The notes: generated from the letters alone by a model not told the origin. A stretch of 64,000 nucleotides of DNA from Desulfobacteraceae bacterium (GCA_024226935.1 JAAELK010000153.1:1-64000), one strand, 5' to 3'; counted from the stretch's first letter, positions 53,069 to 62,169 are shown. Made by a program: numbers and translations.

Positions 53069-54097
53069 TTAATCCTCCTTGGAATGCTTTCTATAGCCTT
53101 CGGGGTTATTTTTTTGCCAATTCCAGGTATCCTTGCACATGTCTTCCAAGGATTTTGTCGTTTCCCATCCCAGTTCTTTTTTTGCTTTTGAGGAATCTGC
53201 AAAACAGGTGGCAATATCGCCGGGTCTTCTGTCTGTGATTTGATAGGAAATTTTTTGGTTACTGGCCTTTTCAAATTCTTTTATTATTTCAAGTACTGAA
53301 AATCCATTTCCAGTGCCCAGGTTGTATGTGGCAACTCCGGGTTTGCTGGTAAGTTTGGGAAGTGTCAGTATATGGCCAAGGGCGAGATCCGTTACATGGA
53401 TATAATCTCGAACCCCGGTTCCGTCGGGTGTGTTATAATCTGAGCCAAAGACACTTAGTCGGGGAAGAAGGCCCACAGCAACCTGGGAGATATATGGCAT
53501 AAGATTGTTGGGTAGCCCCTGGGGATCTTCTCCAATTTGTCCGCTTTCATGGGCGCCCACAGGATTAAAATAGCGCAAAAGGGCTATGCTCCAGCTTTTG
53601 TCCGATTGATATAGATCCTGAAGAACCTCTTCGATTATTAGTTTTGTCCTGCCATAGGGGTTGGTGGCGCAAAGGGGAAACTCTTCTGTGATGGGAAGGG
53701 TTGTGGGGTCGCCATACACGGTGGCAGATGATGAAAAAACGAGGTTTTTTACATTAAATTGGTCCATGGCCGAAAGCAGGTTGAAAGTGCCGGTGAGATT
53801 GTTGTGGTAATATTTCAGGGGGATGGTTACCGATTCTCCTACGGCCTTTAGGCCGGCAAAATGTATGACAGCATCTATTTTATGGTCCTTAAACACTTGG
53901 TGAATATCAGAGGGTTTAAGCAGATCAGCTTCATAGAAGGAAAGTTTCTTGCGGGTTATGTTTTGAACCCGGTTTAAGGATTCTTCACAGCTATTGGAAA
54001 AATTATCCAATACCACGACATCGTAATTTTTCTTCAACAGTTCAACACAGGTGTGACTACCGATATATCCAGCACCACCGGTTACAAGTATCTTCAT
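53069..54097 (-). CDS. galE: UDP-glucose 4-epimerase
   Basis: 342 aa, the usual length. Extended short-chain dehydrogenase that interconverts UDP-glucose and UDP-galactose for surface polysaccharides. NAD motif VTGGAGYIGSHTCVELL, FSSSATVYGD (catalytic Ser) and NPYGRTK (catalytic Tyr/Lys), plus RYFNPVGAHESGQIGEDP and GTGVRDYIHVTDLA. First gene of a three-gene operon with the HEAT/receiver and ATP-grasp genes. Confidence 0.97.
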   Translation of the reverse strand: MKILVTGGAGYIGSHTCVELLKKNYDVVVLDNFSNSCEESLNRVQNITRKKLSFYEADLLKPSDIHQVFKDHKIDAVIHFAGLKAVGESVTIPLKYYHNNLTGTFNLLSAMDQFNVKNLVFSSSATVYGDPTTLPITEEFPLCATNPYGRTKLIIEEVLQDLYQSDKSWSIALLRYFNPVGAHESGQIGEDPQGLPNNLMPYISQVAVGLLPRLSVFGSDYNTPDGTGVRDYIHVTDLALGHILTLPKLTSKPGVATYNLGTGNGFSVLEIIKEFEKASNQKISYQITDRRPGDIATCFADSSKAKKELGWETTKSLEDMCKDTWNWQKNNPEGYRKHSKED

Positions 54098-54331
54098 TTG
54101 TGTAGTTCCTATAGGGTTTGAATGTAATGGATAATTTTTAATTATATCTTTTTAAAAATCATTGTAAACTCTACCTTTTTTCCATACTTTTGTACAGGTT
54201 GTAATTATTTGTTGGTAAGATGGGCAACAAAGGTGATAAAATATGCGGTATCTATTGGTTTAATCAGGTTGAATTTGGAAAAATTTTATAGATACAATAT
54301 AGAATTTAGTGGAAAAACAACTTTGATAATG

Positions 54332-54360
54332 TTGACAGGCAGAAAGGCCGTGGTTAGAAT
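54332..54360 (+). promoter_or_regulatory. Sigma70-like promoter of the HesB-like selenoprotein gene
   Basis: TTGACA (54332-54337), a 17-bp spacer and TAGAAT (54355-54360), about 60 nt before the ATG. The rest of the 324-nt gap to galE (54098-54421) shows no gene. Confidence 0.75.
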
Positions 54361-54421
54361 ATAGACTGTTCAGGCGTGGTAAAATTGAAAAGCAAACAAG
54401 TAAAAAAAGGAGAGTTATACA

Positions 54422-54739
54422 ATGATTGAATTGACAGATTCTGCTAAAACGCAGATTGATGATTATTTCCAGGGTAAAGAACCCACCCCCGTAAGGATTT
54501 TTCTCAATTCCGGCGGCTGAGGTGGTCCATCTCTTGCCATGGCTCTGGATGAGCCAAAAGATACAGATGATTCTTTTGATGTTAAAGGGCTTAAATTTGT
54601 TGTTGATAAAGAATTTATGGAAAAAGCCGAGGTTATTAAAGTTGATTTTACCGGGATGGGATTCCATCTTGATTCAAACATTGACTTAGGAGAGTCTGGT
54701 TGCGGAAGTTGCGGCTCCGGCGGTTCCTGCGGCGATTGA
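54422..54739 (+). CDS. HesB/IscA-like selenoprotein
   Basis: 105 aa with an in-frame TGA at codon 33 read as selenocysteine. AAGGAG precedes the ATG at 54422. Upstream of TGA: MIELTDSAKTQIDDYFQG...VRIFLNSGG; downstream: GGPSLAMALDEPKDTDDSF...FVVDKEFMEKAEVIKVDF and a Cys-rich C-terminus (SGCGSCGSGGSCGD). This matches the known HesB-like (seleno)protein family of anaerobic deltaproteobacteria and clostridia, in which Sec or Cys occupies the GG-U-GG position. IscA-type proteins bind Fe or Fe-S clusters, but the role of this branch is not settled. Gene callers that treat TGA as stop would start it falsely at 54539. Confidence 0.9.
54518..54555 (+). promoter_or_regulatory. UGA-Sec codon and SECIS-like hairpin
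   Basis: UGA at 54518-54520 is followed by GGCTC-TGGAT-GAGCC (54541-54555), a perfect 5-bp stem with a 5-nt loop starting 25 nt after UGA. A G among the first two loop bases and this distance fit the bacterial SECIS rules. Confidence 0.75.
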
Positions 54740-54754
54740 TATTTTAAGTGTTTT

Positions 54755-54793
54755 AAAGCAAAGGTGGTTTAGTATCCAGACCACCTTTGCTTT
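54755..54793 (+). terminator. Terminator of the HesB-like gene
   Basis: A perfect 14-bp stem AAAGCAAAGGTGGT / ACCACCTTTGCTTT with an 11-nt loop and a TTTT end, 16 nt after the stop codon. It may also serve the converging exonuclease gene. Confidence 0.85.
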
Positions 54794-54848
54794 TCCTGGG
54801 TGCATAATCACAATGCATCCAACTGCGTGTTCCTGCCTCTAAATAGTT

Positions 54849-55679
54849 TTACCATTGATGGTGGGTGGATAATAGTTTTTGGATGATATCAATATCTGGT
54901 TTTATCGGATTACAGGCTTTGGGTGGTATCGGTATACCATGGGAATTTGAAAAACAAGTGTCTTTGATTTTAAGGTTGTAGGCCTTGATCATGAGGGTTT
55001 CAAGGTTGATCACATCTTCGATATTGTAGGCAAGAAGAGTATCAAGAGCCTTGGAATTATTATTTTTTTGATATTCTTCCCATAATAGCACAGCAAAATA
55101 TCCGTCCACCCCATCCAGTTCCTGGCGATCGATTCCCATTGCTTTTTCACATTTTTTTAACCCGCCTTTTAGTCCTAAGCTTTTTAGAATATATCTTAAA
55201 TCGATGTGGGCATGGGGTAGCTGGCAGTTAAAATATTCTTGAATGAAAGGCAGGTCAAAGGTTTTTCCATTATAGGTGACAAGGACCTGGTATTGTTGGA
55301 TATCCTTTATAAAACAATCCAGATTTTTCCCCTGGACATAATAGCGGGTAGAACGGCCATCATAGGTAGCGATTGTCGTGATGGTGGATGTGTTTGAAAG
55401 ACCAGTTGTTTCTATATCCAGAAAAACACAATTGTCCCTGAATTCAGGGAAAAGCCGGAAGTGTTGATTTGGGGGAAGAAGATCTTCAAAATATTTGGCA
55501 TTTTTGTTTTTCAGGTGATCAATGGATGCTTGAACGCCTTTCTGGAAGATATGATTTTTTTTGCCGGTATGGTCTGGCTGGTGGATGGCATCTTTCCAGG
55601 TCCGTATGCCGGAGTTCCACAGTCTTTCTTCCGTCGCATATCCTATACCCGGGATATGGCTGAATGTGTTGATGAGCAT
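54849..55679 (-). CDS. RNase H-fold exonuclease (YprB-like)
   Basis: 276 aa. A short N-terminal helix-hairpin-helix-like segment (FSHIPGIGYATEERLWNSGIRTWKDAI) precedes a DnaQ/RNase_H_2 domain with the acidic motifs VFLDIETTGL (Exo I), VTYNGKTFDLPFI (Exo II) and LAYNIEDVINL (Exo III). It is probably a 3'-5' exonuclease on DNA or RNA; the true substrate is unknown. Monocistronic. Confidence 0.85.
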   Translation of the reverse strand: MLINTFSHIPGIGYATEERLWNSGIRTWKDAIHQPDHTGKKNHIFQKGVQASIDHLKNKNAKYFEDLLPPNQHFRLFPEFRDNCVFLDIETTGLSNTSTITTIATYDGRSTRYYVQGKNLDCFIKDIQQYQVLVTYNGKTFDLPFIQEYFNCQLPHAHIDLRYILKSLGLKGGLKKCEKAMGIDRQELDGVDGYFAVLLWEEYQKNNNSKALDTLLAYNIEDVINLETLMIKAYNLKIKDTCFSNSHGIPIPPKACNPIKPDIDIIQKLLSTHHQW

Positions 55680-55827
55680 AATTTTTCCTTGTGGTTAAAG
55701 TTATGGTCTTTATATCCCGAATGGGAAAAATATGACAGGTTTAAGATCTCTCCTGGCTTGACCGTAATTCTTTGCCATGGTAGCTTGAACGATAAGAGCA
55801 TTAAACCCTTTAAATCAGGATTCTGTT

Positions 55828-56691
55828 ATGACCCGATTTCAATTTGCTTTTTCCTGTGTTTTTCTTGTTTTGTTTATGGCTTTTCCTTTAACCGGCTGCG
55901 GGGAAAAAGAAAAAGGAGAGGAAGATCTGGTTTTGGGCAATTGGACTCAATATCGGAATCGAGCCTATATTCTTTTGATTATCAGTCCCCAGGGAAATTG
56001 GAATTCCTCGGTTAGGATTGCCGATGCCACGTCAAAAATTGTTAAATCCAAGGGAAATGCCCAGGGTACATGGCATATGGAAGAAGGACAGTTGATTTTT
56101 ACGGTTACAGATTCAAATATTGAAGAGATTTGGGAAAAGAATGATACCAGTTTTTTTGAAATTGTTGAATTGGGTGAGCGGATTATGCTCTTGAAAGAGG
56201 AAAATGGCCGGGTTGCGGAATGGAAAAAAACTAATGTCCAAAAATCCAAAGATAGTGAGGCGGTCCCTGCCGTAGTAATTGCTATGAAACCTATTGCAGT
56301 AAATTTGAATAAAAACCGATCAAATACCCAGGATCGTTATCTGTGCCTGAATATGAATATGGTAATCAAGGAATTGATGCCGGATCAGCAAATACCTATC
56401 ATGCATCCTAAGGCCCGGGAGGCGGCCGTTCTTTTCTTAAGTTCTCTTGTTTATGAGGATATTAAGGATTTTGACCGGCTTGAAATCCAGAAGTTAAAAT
56501 TGGTGGATGCCCTCAACCCTTATATGGATGGTTTTATCAAAGATATTGAAATTGAACATGTGATTGTTTCAACCACCATTGAAAAAGTGGAAGAATTTCT
56601 AATTGAGCACACCATGGGTCTGGAAAAAGAGGTGGAAGAAGTGAATGGGGAAAAACAGGCTGAACCAAAAGTATCCGAGGGGGAAAACTAA
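55828..56691 (+). CDS. Lipoprotein with FliL-like C-terminal domain
   Basis: 287 aa. A signal peptide ends in the lipobox LTGC (Cys24). Residues ~35-120 form a beta-rich domain of unknown type (LGNWTQYRNRAYILLIISPQG...TWHMEEGQLIFTV). Residues ~148-260 resemble FliL: KPIAVNLN...RYLCLNMNMVIK...KAREAAVLFLSSLVYEDI...KLKLVDALNPYM...IEHVIVS. FliL normally has one transmembrane helix and sits at the flagellar stator; a lipid-anchored version is unusual. No flagellar gene adjoins it. The FliL assignment rests on pattern only. Confidence 0.65.
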   Translation: MTRFQFAFSCVFLVLFMAFPLTGCGEKEKGEEDLVLGNWTQYRNRAYILLIISPQGNWNSSVRIADATSKIVKSKGNAQGTWHMEEGQLIFTVTDSNIEEIWEKNDTSFFEIVELGERIMLLKEENGRVAEWKKTNVQKSKDSEAVPAVVIAMKPIAVNLNKNRSNTQDRYLCLNMNMVIKELMPDQQIPIMHPKAREAAVLFLSSLVYEDIKDFDRLEIQKLKLVDALNPYMDGFIKDIEIEHVIVSTTIEKVEEFLIEHTMGLEKEVEEVNGEKQAEPKVSEGEN

Positions 56692-56702
56692 GGGATCACC
56701 AG

Positions 56703-57338
56703 TTAATCTTTTGATTTTGTGATGAGTAAAATACCTGTTGCAATGGAGATAGTTGCATGGTCTTTTTTAAAATAGTTGCTGATTCCCAGGGAGGAACCCA
56801 TGGAAATAGAAGCGTTTTCAAGGGGGAATTCGAGTCCTGTGATGGTTAGTCCCGTCACCTTGTCTGAAATCGGAATTACAGACAAAAGTTCGCCTTTTTC
56901 ACCCTTGAGTTTAAGATGATCTGTGATAAGGTAGATCTCATTGTTCGCATCTAATATTCTTGATTTAATCCCTAGGGCTGCAAGTTTGCGCAATAAAAAA
57001 ATATTGGCCAGTGTATGGTCAAGTCTTTGGCCTGTCACCCCGAGCAAGGTGATAGTGGTGGCACCTTTTTTAAGGGCAAAATCAATACATAGATCTGTAT
57101 CTGTGTTATTTTTCCGGGAGGGGTGGGTGACGATGGGGGTGAAATTTTTCTCAAAAAATTGTCTGGTTTCCGGGTGAATGGAATCCATGTCACCAATGAT
57201 GGCATGGGGATGGATGTTCATTTGTTTCAGATGACCTGCCCCGCCATCTGCCGCAATGATCAAATCAGCTTCTTTTAAAAGTTTTTTTATCCCCGGGCTG
57301 AACAACAGGTTTCCGCTTGCAACTATGATACAATTCAT
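56703..57338 (-). CDS. thiN: Thiamine pyrophosphokinase
   Basis: 211 aa. Converts thiamine to thiamine diphosphate with ATP. IIAADGGAGHLKQMNIHPHAIIGDMDSI and NNTDTDLCIDFALKKGATTITLLGVTGQRLDHTLANIFLL carry the family's acidic and GxRxDH motifs. The C-terminal domain has GEKGELLSVIPISD and the Gly-Ile-Ser-Asn segment (SSLGISNYF). Cytoplasmic, probably monocistronic; no TPP riboswitch is visible upstream. Confidence 0.93.
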   Translation of the reverse strand: MNCIIVASGNLLFSPGIKKLLKEADLIIAADGGAGHLKQMNIHPHAIIGDMDSIHPETRQFFEKNFTPIVTHPSRKNNTDTDLCIDFALKKGATTITLLGVTGQRLDHTLANIFLLRKLAALGIKSRILDANNEIYLITDHLKLKGEKGELLSVIPISDKVTGLTITGLEFPLENASISMGSSLGISNYFKKDHATISIATGILLITKSKD

Positions 57339-57403
57339 GACAGCTTTATTAACATGAAAATAATTTGTTGAAAACCCGTATTATTGTTCTTATTATTAAA
57401 ATC

Positions 57404-57432
57404 TTGACACTTTGGCTTCTAACTTATATTTT
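57404..57432 (+). promoter_or_regulatory. Sigma70-like promoter of the LPS operon
   Basis: TTGACA (57404-57409), a 17-bp spacer and TATTTT (57427-57432). The predicted start falls at ~57439-57441, practically at the lptF ATG, so the mRNA could be leaderless; alternatively the TATATT at 57425 with 15-bp spacing is used. Confidence 0.5.
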
Positions 57433-57440
57433 CCCTGGGA

Positions 57441-58625
57441 ATGATGCAGATTAAAATAATAAATAAATATATTTTTAAAGAGTTAATTCCCCCCTTTGCC
57501 ATTAGTTTATTTTTTCTGACCTTTGTGTTTTTGATGACGCGGATTCCGGAAATTACCAATATGGTGGTTAATTATAATATGGGGTTGTCTTCGATTTTGC
57601 TCCTGGTGGTATTTACCCTTCCCAGATTCATAGAGTTTACCCTTCCCATGTCTGCCATGATAGCGGTGTTGTTGACATTAATGCGCATGTCCGGTGAAAA
57701 TGAGATAGTTGCTCTCAAGGGGGCCGGGGTTTCCCTGTATAAAATATTGCCCCCGGTGATGATATTTTGTTTGCTAGCCACTTGCTTGACCATGGGGGTT
57801 ACTGTTTTCGGAGTTTCCTGGGGCAAACTTTCTTTAAAAAAGAAAAGCATTGAAATTGCCAGGTCAAGTATTGATGCCGCCCTCCAGGAAAGGCAGTTTA
57901 ACTCGAAGTTGTCGGATATCATGATTTATGTTTCCCATGTGAATATGAAAACGAGAACTCTTAAAGACGTGTTTATTGAGGATCGGAGAACCAAGGGGAT
58001 AACCAGCATTTCTGTGGCGCCTTTGGGTGCATTGATCCACCAGGATAATGAAAAAATTTATACCATACGGCTTTATGATGGTATGATTAATCAGGTCAAT
58101 AGCGAAGATAACTCGGTTAGCAATACCAATTTTGGATCCTATGATATAAATATAGATCTTGGGGGTACCAAGGGGGAGAGTCAAACCCTGGACAAGGATC
58201 TGGATGAACTCAGTCTGACAGAGATTGTACACTTGATACGGGCCGGTATTGATGATAATCCCCAGCAAAGAAGAGCGGCTTTGATGGTGCTCCATGAAAA
58301 ATTTTCCATTCCTTTTGCCTGTCTGGCTTTAGGGCTTCTGGCATTTCCCCTGGGTATCCAGTCCATGTCCCTGCGCAAATCTTCAGGTTTTAGTCTGGGG
58401 ATCTTTTTTTTCCTATTATATTATTTTTTGCTGGCAGCTGGCTGGTCAGTGGGACAAACAGGTCATTATCCACCCGCCCTTGGTATGTGGTTGCCCAATG
58501 TTGTCATGGGAGGGGCAGGTGTTTTTCTTTTGATTCGGAATGCAAAAGAAAGACCGGTTCGGCTACCCCGGGTGGTTCGTCGGGTAATTTGCGTTATTCA
58601 AAGACTATTTAAGCGGAAATCATAA
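57441..58625 (+). CDS. lptF: LPS export permease LptF
   Basis: 394 aa. YjgP/YjgQ family with membrane helices at ~12-35, ~50-75, ~100-120 and three near the C-terminus (~285-365) around a periplasmic beta-jellyroll (~130-270). With LptG and LptB it extracts LPS from the inner membrane. Typical features: the N-terminal KYIFKELIPPFAISLFFLTFVFL, and MRMSGENEIVALKGAGVSLYKI in the coupling region. No strong ribosome binding site is seen. First gene of the LPS operon. Confidence 0.93.
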   Translation: MMQIKIINKYIFKELIPPFAISLFFLTFVFLMTRIPEITNMVVNYNMGLSSILLLVVFTLPRFIEFTLPMSAMIAVLLTLMRMSGENEIVALKGAGVSLYKILPPVMIFCLLATCLTMGVTVFGVSWGKLSLKKKSIEIARSSIDAALQERQFNSKLSDIMIYVSHVNMKTRTLKDVFIEDRRTKGITSISVAPLGALIHQDNEKIYTIRLYDGMINQVNSEDNSVSNTNFGSYDINIDLGGTKGESQTLDKDLDELSLTEIVHLIRAGIDDNPQQRRAALMVLHEKFSIPFACLALGLLAFPLGIQSMSLRKSSGFSLGIFFFLLYYFLLAAGWSVGQTGHYPPALGMWLPNVVMGGAGVFLLIRNAKERPVRLPRVVRRVICVIQRLFKRKS

Positions 58626-58627
58626 CC

Positions 58628-59707
58628 ATGTCTTGCCTTCATAAATATTGGCTAAAGGAATTTACCAAGCTTTTTTTGATTATCCAGATGATTATTTTAG
58701 TTCTCTTTGTCTTTATCGATTATCTTTCTCGAATGGACCGCTTTCTCAATTCCAGCATATCTCTTTTTGAGGCACTCTGGTACGTATTGTTGAAGGTGCC
58801 TTATATGTTTGTTCAATTTACACCGGCTGGTATCCTTTTGGCTGTAATTGCCGTATTCGGGGTTATGAATCGGAATAATGAATTGACCGCTTTGAAATCC
58901 AGCGGTATCAGTATTTATTATCTTGTAAGACCGGCATTGCTGGTTGGTATCGTTTTGGCTGTGTTGATGTTTGTGCTTGGGGAAACTCTTATCCCCATCT
59001 CCATGGCAAAGGCTAATTATATCCGGTATAATCAGATGCAGACAGGTACCAGCAGGGCTTCTGTGGGCCGGAATGATATCTGGATAAAGTCAGGAACAAA
59101 GCTTGTTCATATTAATTATTTTGATCCGATTAATCATAGAGTTGCCGGTGTGACGATAACCACCATGGGCGATGGGTTTAAAATTATTGAAAGAATGGAT
59201 GCCAAGAAGGGAACCTATAAAGATGGAAAATGGGTTTTTGAAGGAGTCATTGAACAGATTTATAAGCCTGGGGATAATGACTACGATGTCAAATTGATTC
59301 CTGTGAAGGCCGTCAAGTTGAATATCTCGCTTAAAGACCTGGGGGTTGTGGCCAAAAAATCCAATGAAATGAGTTTTTTTGAGTTGAAAAATTATGTGAA
59401 AAAGGTTGAAGCAGAAGGGTATGACTCCACCACCTACAAGGTGGATATGAATGGAAAAATTGCTTTTCCATTTATTTGTATCATTATGGCCTTGACTGGT
59501 GCTGCCACAGGAATGCGTTCTTTTGTTAAAACTAATATGCCCCTGGGCATTGCCATTGGGGTGGTGATCTGCTTTTTGTATTGGATCATGTATGGATTTT
59601 GTCTGTCCATGGGGTATGCAACGATTTTACCGCCTATTATAGCAGCCTGGGTGGCCAATCTGGCATTTCTTTGTATGGGGACCATATATTTGATTAATTC
59701 GGAATAG
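58628..59707 (+). CDS. lptG: LPS export permease LptG
   Basis: 359 aa, the sister of LptF with the same layout: N-terminal helices (KYWLKEFTKLFLIIQMIILVLF), the coupling segment FGVMNRNNELTALKSSGISIYYLV, a periplasmic domain (~125-260) and three C-terminal helices. It starts 2 nt after lptF. lptB, lptC and lptA are not in the window. Confidence 0.93.
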   Translation: MSCLHKYWLKEFTKLFLIIQMIILVLFVFIDYLSRMDRFLNSSISLFEALWYVLLKVPYMFVQFTPAGILLAVIAVFGVMNRNNELTALKSSGISIYYLVRPALLVGIVLAVLMFVLGETLIPISMAKANYIRYNQMQTGTSRASVGRNDIWIKSGTKLVHINYFDPINHRVAGVTITTMGDGFKIIERMDAKKGTYKDGKWVFEGVIEQIYKPGDNDYDVKLIPVKAVKLNISLKDLGVVAKKSNEMSFFELKNYVKKVEAEGYDSTTYKVDMNGKIAFPFICIIMALTGAATGMRSFVKTNMPLGIAIGVVICFLYWIMYGFCLSMGYATILPPIIAAWVANLAFLCMGTIYLINSE

Positions 59708-59741
59708 GGCAGGTGAAATTATCATACTGATTTACTACATC

Positions 59742-61019
59742 TTGTCGACCTTGATTTTTTTTCTGGCCCTGCCTGTTTTTCCTTTGGTGTACCTATTATC
59801 GAAAAAAAGGAGGGCTAATCTTTTCCAGCGGCTGGGAATATGCACCGGGTTTAAAAGAAAAAAAAACACAAGCTTTCGAATTTGGGTCCATGCCTTGTCC
59901 GTGGGGGAGGTACGTTCGGCTCTTCCCTTTGTTCAATCCCTGAAAAAAAGAAAACCTGGAGCCCAGATTATTTTTACAGTATCCACCAAAACAGGGTTTG
60001 ACACTGCTCAACAATTGTTTTGTAGTGGCAATGATTGTCTTGTATCACAGATTGGTTATTTTCCCCTGGATTTTTGGGTTTCGGTTTTAAGGATTTATAA
60101 GCATATTGAACCGGATCTTGTTTGTCTTGTTGAAACCGATTATTGGCCTGGATTTCTTTATTATATGAAACAAAAAAAGATTCCGGTGGTCTTGATTAAT
60201 GCAAGGCTTTCCATGCGTTCCTTGAAAGGATATCTTAAGATGGGCCGGTTTTCTTCCTTGTTTTTTTCTTCTTTGGCCCATATCATGGCCCAAACTCCTT
60301 TGGATGCCCAGCGGTTTAAAAAAATGGGTGTTCCGGGAACTTGTCTGTCTATTATGGGAAATATTAAATTTGACCAAGTTCCTGTGGATTTGGGTAAACC
60401 AGGGATCTCAAAATTGGAAGCCAGGTTCGGCATTCAGGAGGGGGATAGGATTTGGATCGCCGGCAGCACCCATGAAGGGGAGGAAAATATTTTGCTGGCG
60501 GTCTTTGCATCCGTGAAAAAAAATATGCCGAACCTCAAGCTGATCCTGGCGCCCCGGGATCCAAAAAGAAGTGAAAAATTGATGGAGCAGATCCCATCTT
60601 TTCCCCATCACCCGGTTTTGTTTTCACAGTTAAAGCCTGGCCGTTCTCGCCATGATATTATCTTGATTGATCAAATGGGATTGCTTGCCCTAACCTATGC
60701 TATCTGTGATCTTGCATTTATCGGCGGCTCTCTTCTGCCCCTGGGAGGGCATAATCCCCTTGAACCCGCCATGTTCGGCAAACCTGTTCTGTTTGGTCCC
60801 CACATGACAGATTTTTTACAAATCGCGGATCTGCTGGTGGATGAAAAAGGGGCACTGAGGGTTGAAACTGCATCCCAGATACAAGAAAAACTGGAAGGGA
60901 TTTTAAAAAATCCGGCTTTGGCGGAACAGATGGGAAAAGCCTGCTACAAGGTGTTTTTAGGAAATGCCGGTGCCGTGGATAGAATCATTACAAAGCTGGA
61001 GGAACTTAATTTTGTCTGA
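59742..61019 (+). CDS. waaA: Kdo transferase WaaA (KdtA)
   Basis: 425 aa from TTG at 59742. A CTG at 59727, 10 nt after AGGTGA, would add five hydrophobic residues and is an equally good start. The GT30 enzyme adds Kdo to lipid IVA at the inner membrane. N-terminal membrane anchor (~1-18), HALSVGEV with the catalytic Glu, FTVSTKTGFDTA, and the C-terminal IAGSTHEGEE, LAPRDPKR, and FIGGSLLPLGGHNPLEPA donor-binding motifs. Its end overlaps lpxK. Confidence 0.95.
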   Translation: MSTLIFFLALPVFPLVYLLSKKRRANLFQRLGICTGFKRKKNTSFRIWVHALSVGEVRSALPFVQSLKKRKPGAQIIFTVSTKTGFDTAQQLFCSGNDCLVSQIGYFPLDFWVSVLRIYKHIEPDLVCLVETDYWPGFLYYMKQKKIPVVLINARLSMRSLKGYLKMGRFSSLFFSSLAHIMAQTPLDAQRFKKMGVPGTCLSIMGNIKFDQVPVDLGKPGISKLEARFGIQEGDRIWIAGSTHEGEENILLAVFASVKKNMPNLKLILAPRDPKRSEKLMEQIPSFPHHPVLFSQLKPGRSRHDIILIDQMGLLALTYAICDLAFIGGSLLPLGGHNPLEPAMFGKPVLFGPHMTDFLQIADLLVDEKGALRVETASQIQEKLEGILKNPALAEQMGKACYKVFLGNAGAVDRIITKLEELNFV

Positions 61020-62169
61020 TTCCTGGTTTAGCCGGTTGGAAAAAAAAATTACCCGTATTTCAGACCAGGATTATACGCCTGGATTTTTTTCCTTTGAACA
61101 ATTGCTGGTAATGGCTTCAGGTGTTTATCGCTTTGGTTCTGAGCTCCGGCTCAGCTTATATAGGTCAGGAGTGTTAAAATCCAGACGTCTGCCCTGTTTT
61201 GTCATTTCCATTGGCAATATTATGGCGGGCGGGGTGGGTAAAACCCCCATGGCCATCTGTATTGCGGAGCTTTTGATAAAAATGGGTAAACGGCCCGTGG
61301 TTATCAGCCGGGGGTATAAAGGCAGATTGGAGTCGGAAGTTGGGATAGTCGGTGATGGTGAAAAGATTTTTCTGGATGCGAAGACCGCAGGAGATGAGCC
61401 CTATATGATGGCCAGGAGGAAGACTTTTCCCGTTGTTGTGGGAAGGGATCGGTATGCTGCCGGAAAATTTGCCATTGAGCAGTTGGACGCCAACGTGATT
61501 GTTTTGGATGATGGTTTTGCCCATGTTAGCTTGGAAAGAGATTTGAATATTCTTTTGTTTGACCATGATCGGCCCTTGGGAAATAAGAGGATGTTGCCGG
61601 CGGGAAGGTTGCGGGAAACACCAGCCATGTCAAAAAATCGTGCCCATGCCATTGTGTTTACCCGCTGTCCTGAAAAAAAAAGATCGAAAGATCAGGATGG
61701 TGTCGATCAAAAAAACAGGGTCGGGCAAAAAACTATCTTAAGTCAATGTGGCCATCTTCCTTTTTTTAAAACTTGTCATACTCCTTATTTATCGCAAATG
61801 CTGTTTCGACAAAAAAAAATCAAGACAGTTCTTCCTTGTCCAGATTCTCTCAAAGATCGCCATGGTCTCTTATTTTCAGGGATTGCCAATAATAAATCTT
61901 TCAGAAAAACAGCTGTGGAACTTGGGGTAAAAGTGGTGGATTATCTTGAATTTAAAGACCATTACATGTATACAAGAGCGGATATTCTTTTGATAAAAAA
62001 AAGAGCCAGGGATATTGGAACAGATCTGATTGTTACCACGGAAAAAGATTGGGTGAAGTTGGGGGATGATATTGGGTGGGATACTGATCTGGCCGTGGTC
62101 GGTATTAAGATCAGGTTTGAAAATGAAAAGGTCTTTGAAAGGTTTATAGAATCAAGGTTGAACCAATGA
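61012..62169 (+). CDS. lpxK: Tetraacyldisaccharide 4'-kinase LpxK
   Basis: 385 aa. Phosphorylates the lipid A disaccharide to lipid IVA. P-loop GNIMAGGVGKTPMAICI, VISRGYKG, the DEPYMMARR motif, VIVLDDGFAHVSLERDLNILLFD and a C-terminal TTEKDWVKL. The start is TTG at 61012 with GGAGG 9 nt upstream, inside the end of waaA; an ATG at 60964 lacks such a site. An insert around residue ~220-260 (Lys-rich) makes it slightly longer than E. coli LpxK. Confidence 0.94.
   Translation: MSDSWFSRLEKKITRISDQDYTPGFFSFEQLLVMASGVYRFGSELRLSLYRSGVLKSRRLPCFVISIGNIMAGGVGKTPMAICIAELLIKMGKRPVVISRGYKGRLESEVGIVGDGEKIFLDAKTAGDEPYMMARRKTFPVVVGRDRYAAGKFAIEQLDANVIVLDDGFAHVSLERDLNILLFDHDRPLGNKRMLPAGRLRETPAMSKNRAHAIVFTRCPEKKRSKDQDGVDQKNRVGQKTILSQCGHLPFFKTCHTPYLSQMLFRQKKIKTVLPCPDSLKDRHGLLFSGIANNKSFRKTAVELGVKVVDYLEFKDHYMYTRADILLIKKRARDIGTDLIVTTEKDWVKLGDDIGWDTDLAVVGIKIRFENEKVFERFIESRLNQ

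Noticed and set aside
54539-54739. A 66-aa gene starting at 54539
   Set aside because: It is the part of the HesB-like selenoprotein after the UGA; the upstream part has the ribosome binding site and the conserved N-terminus.
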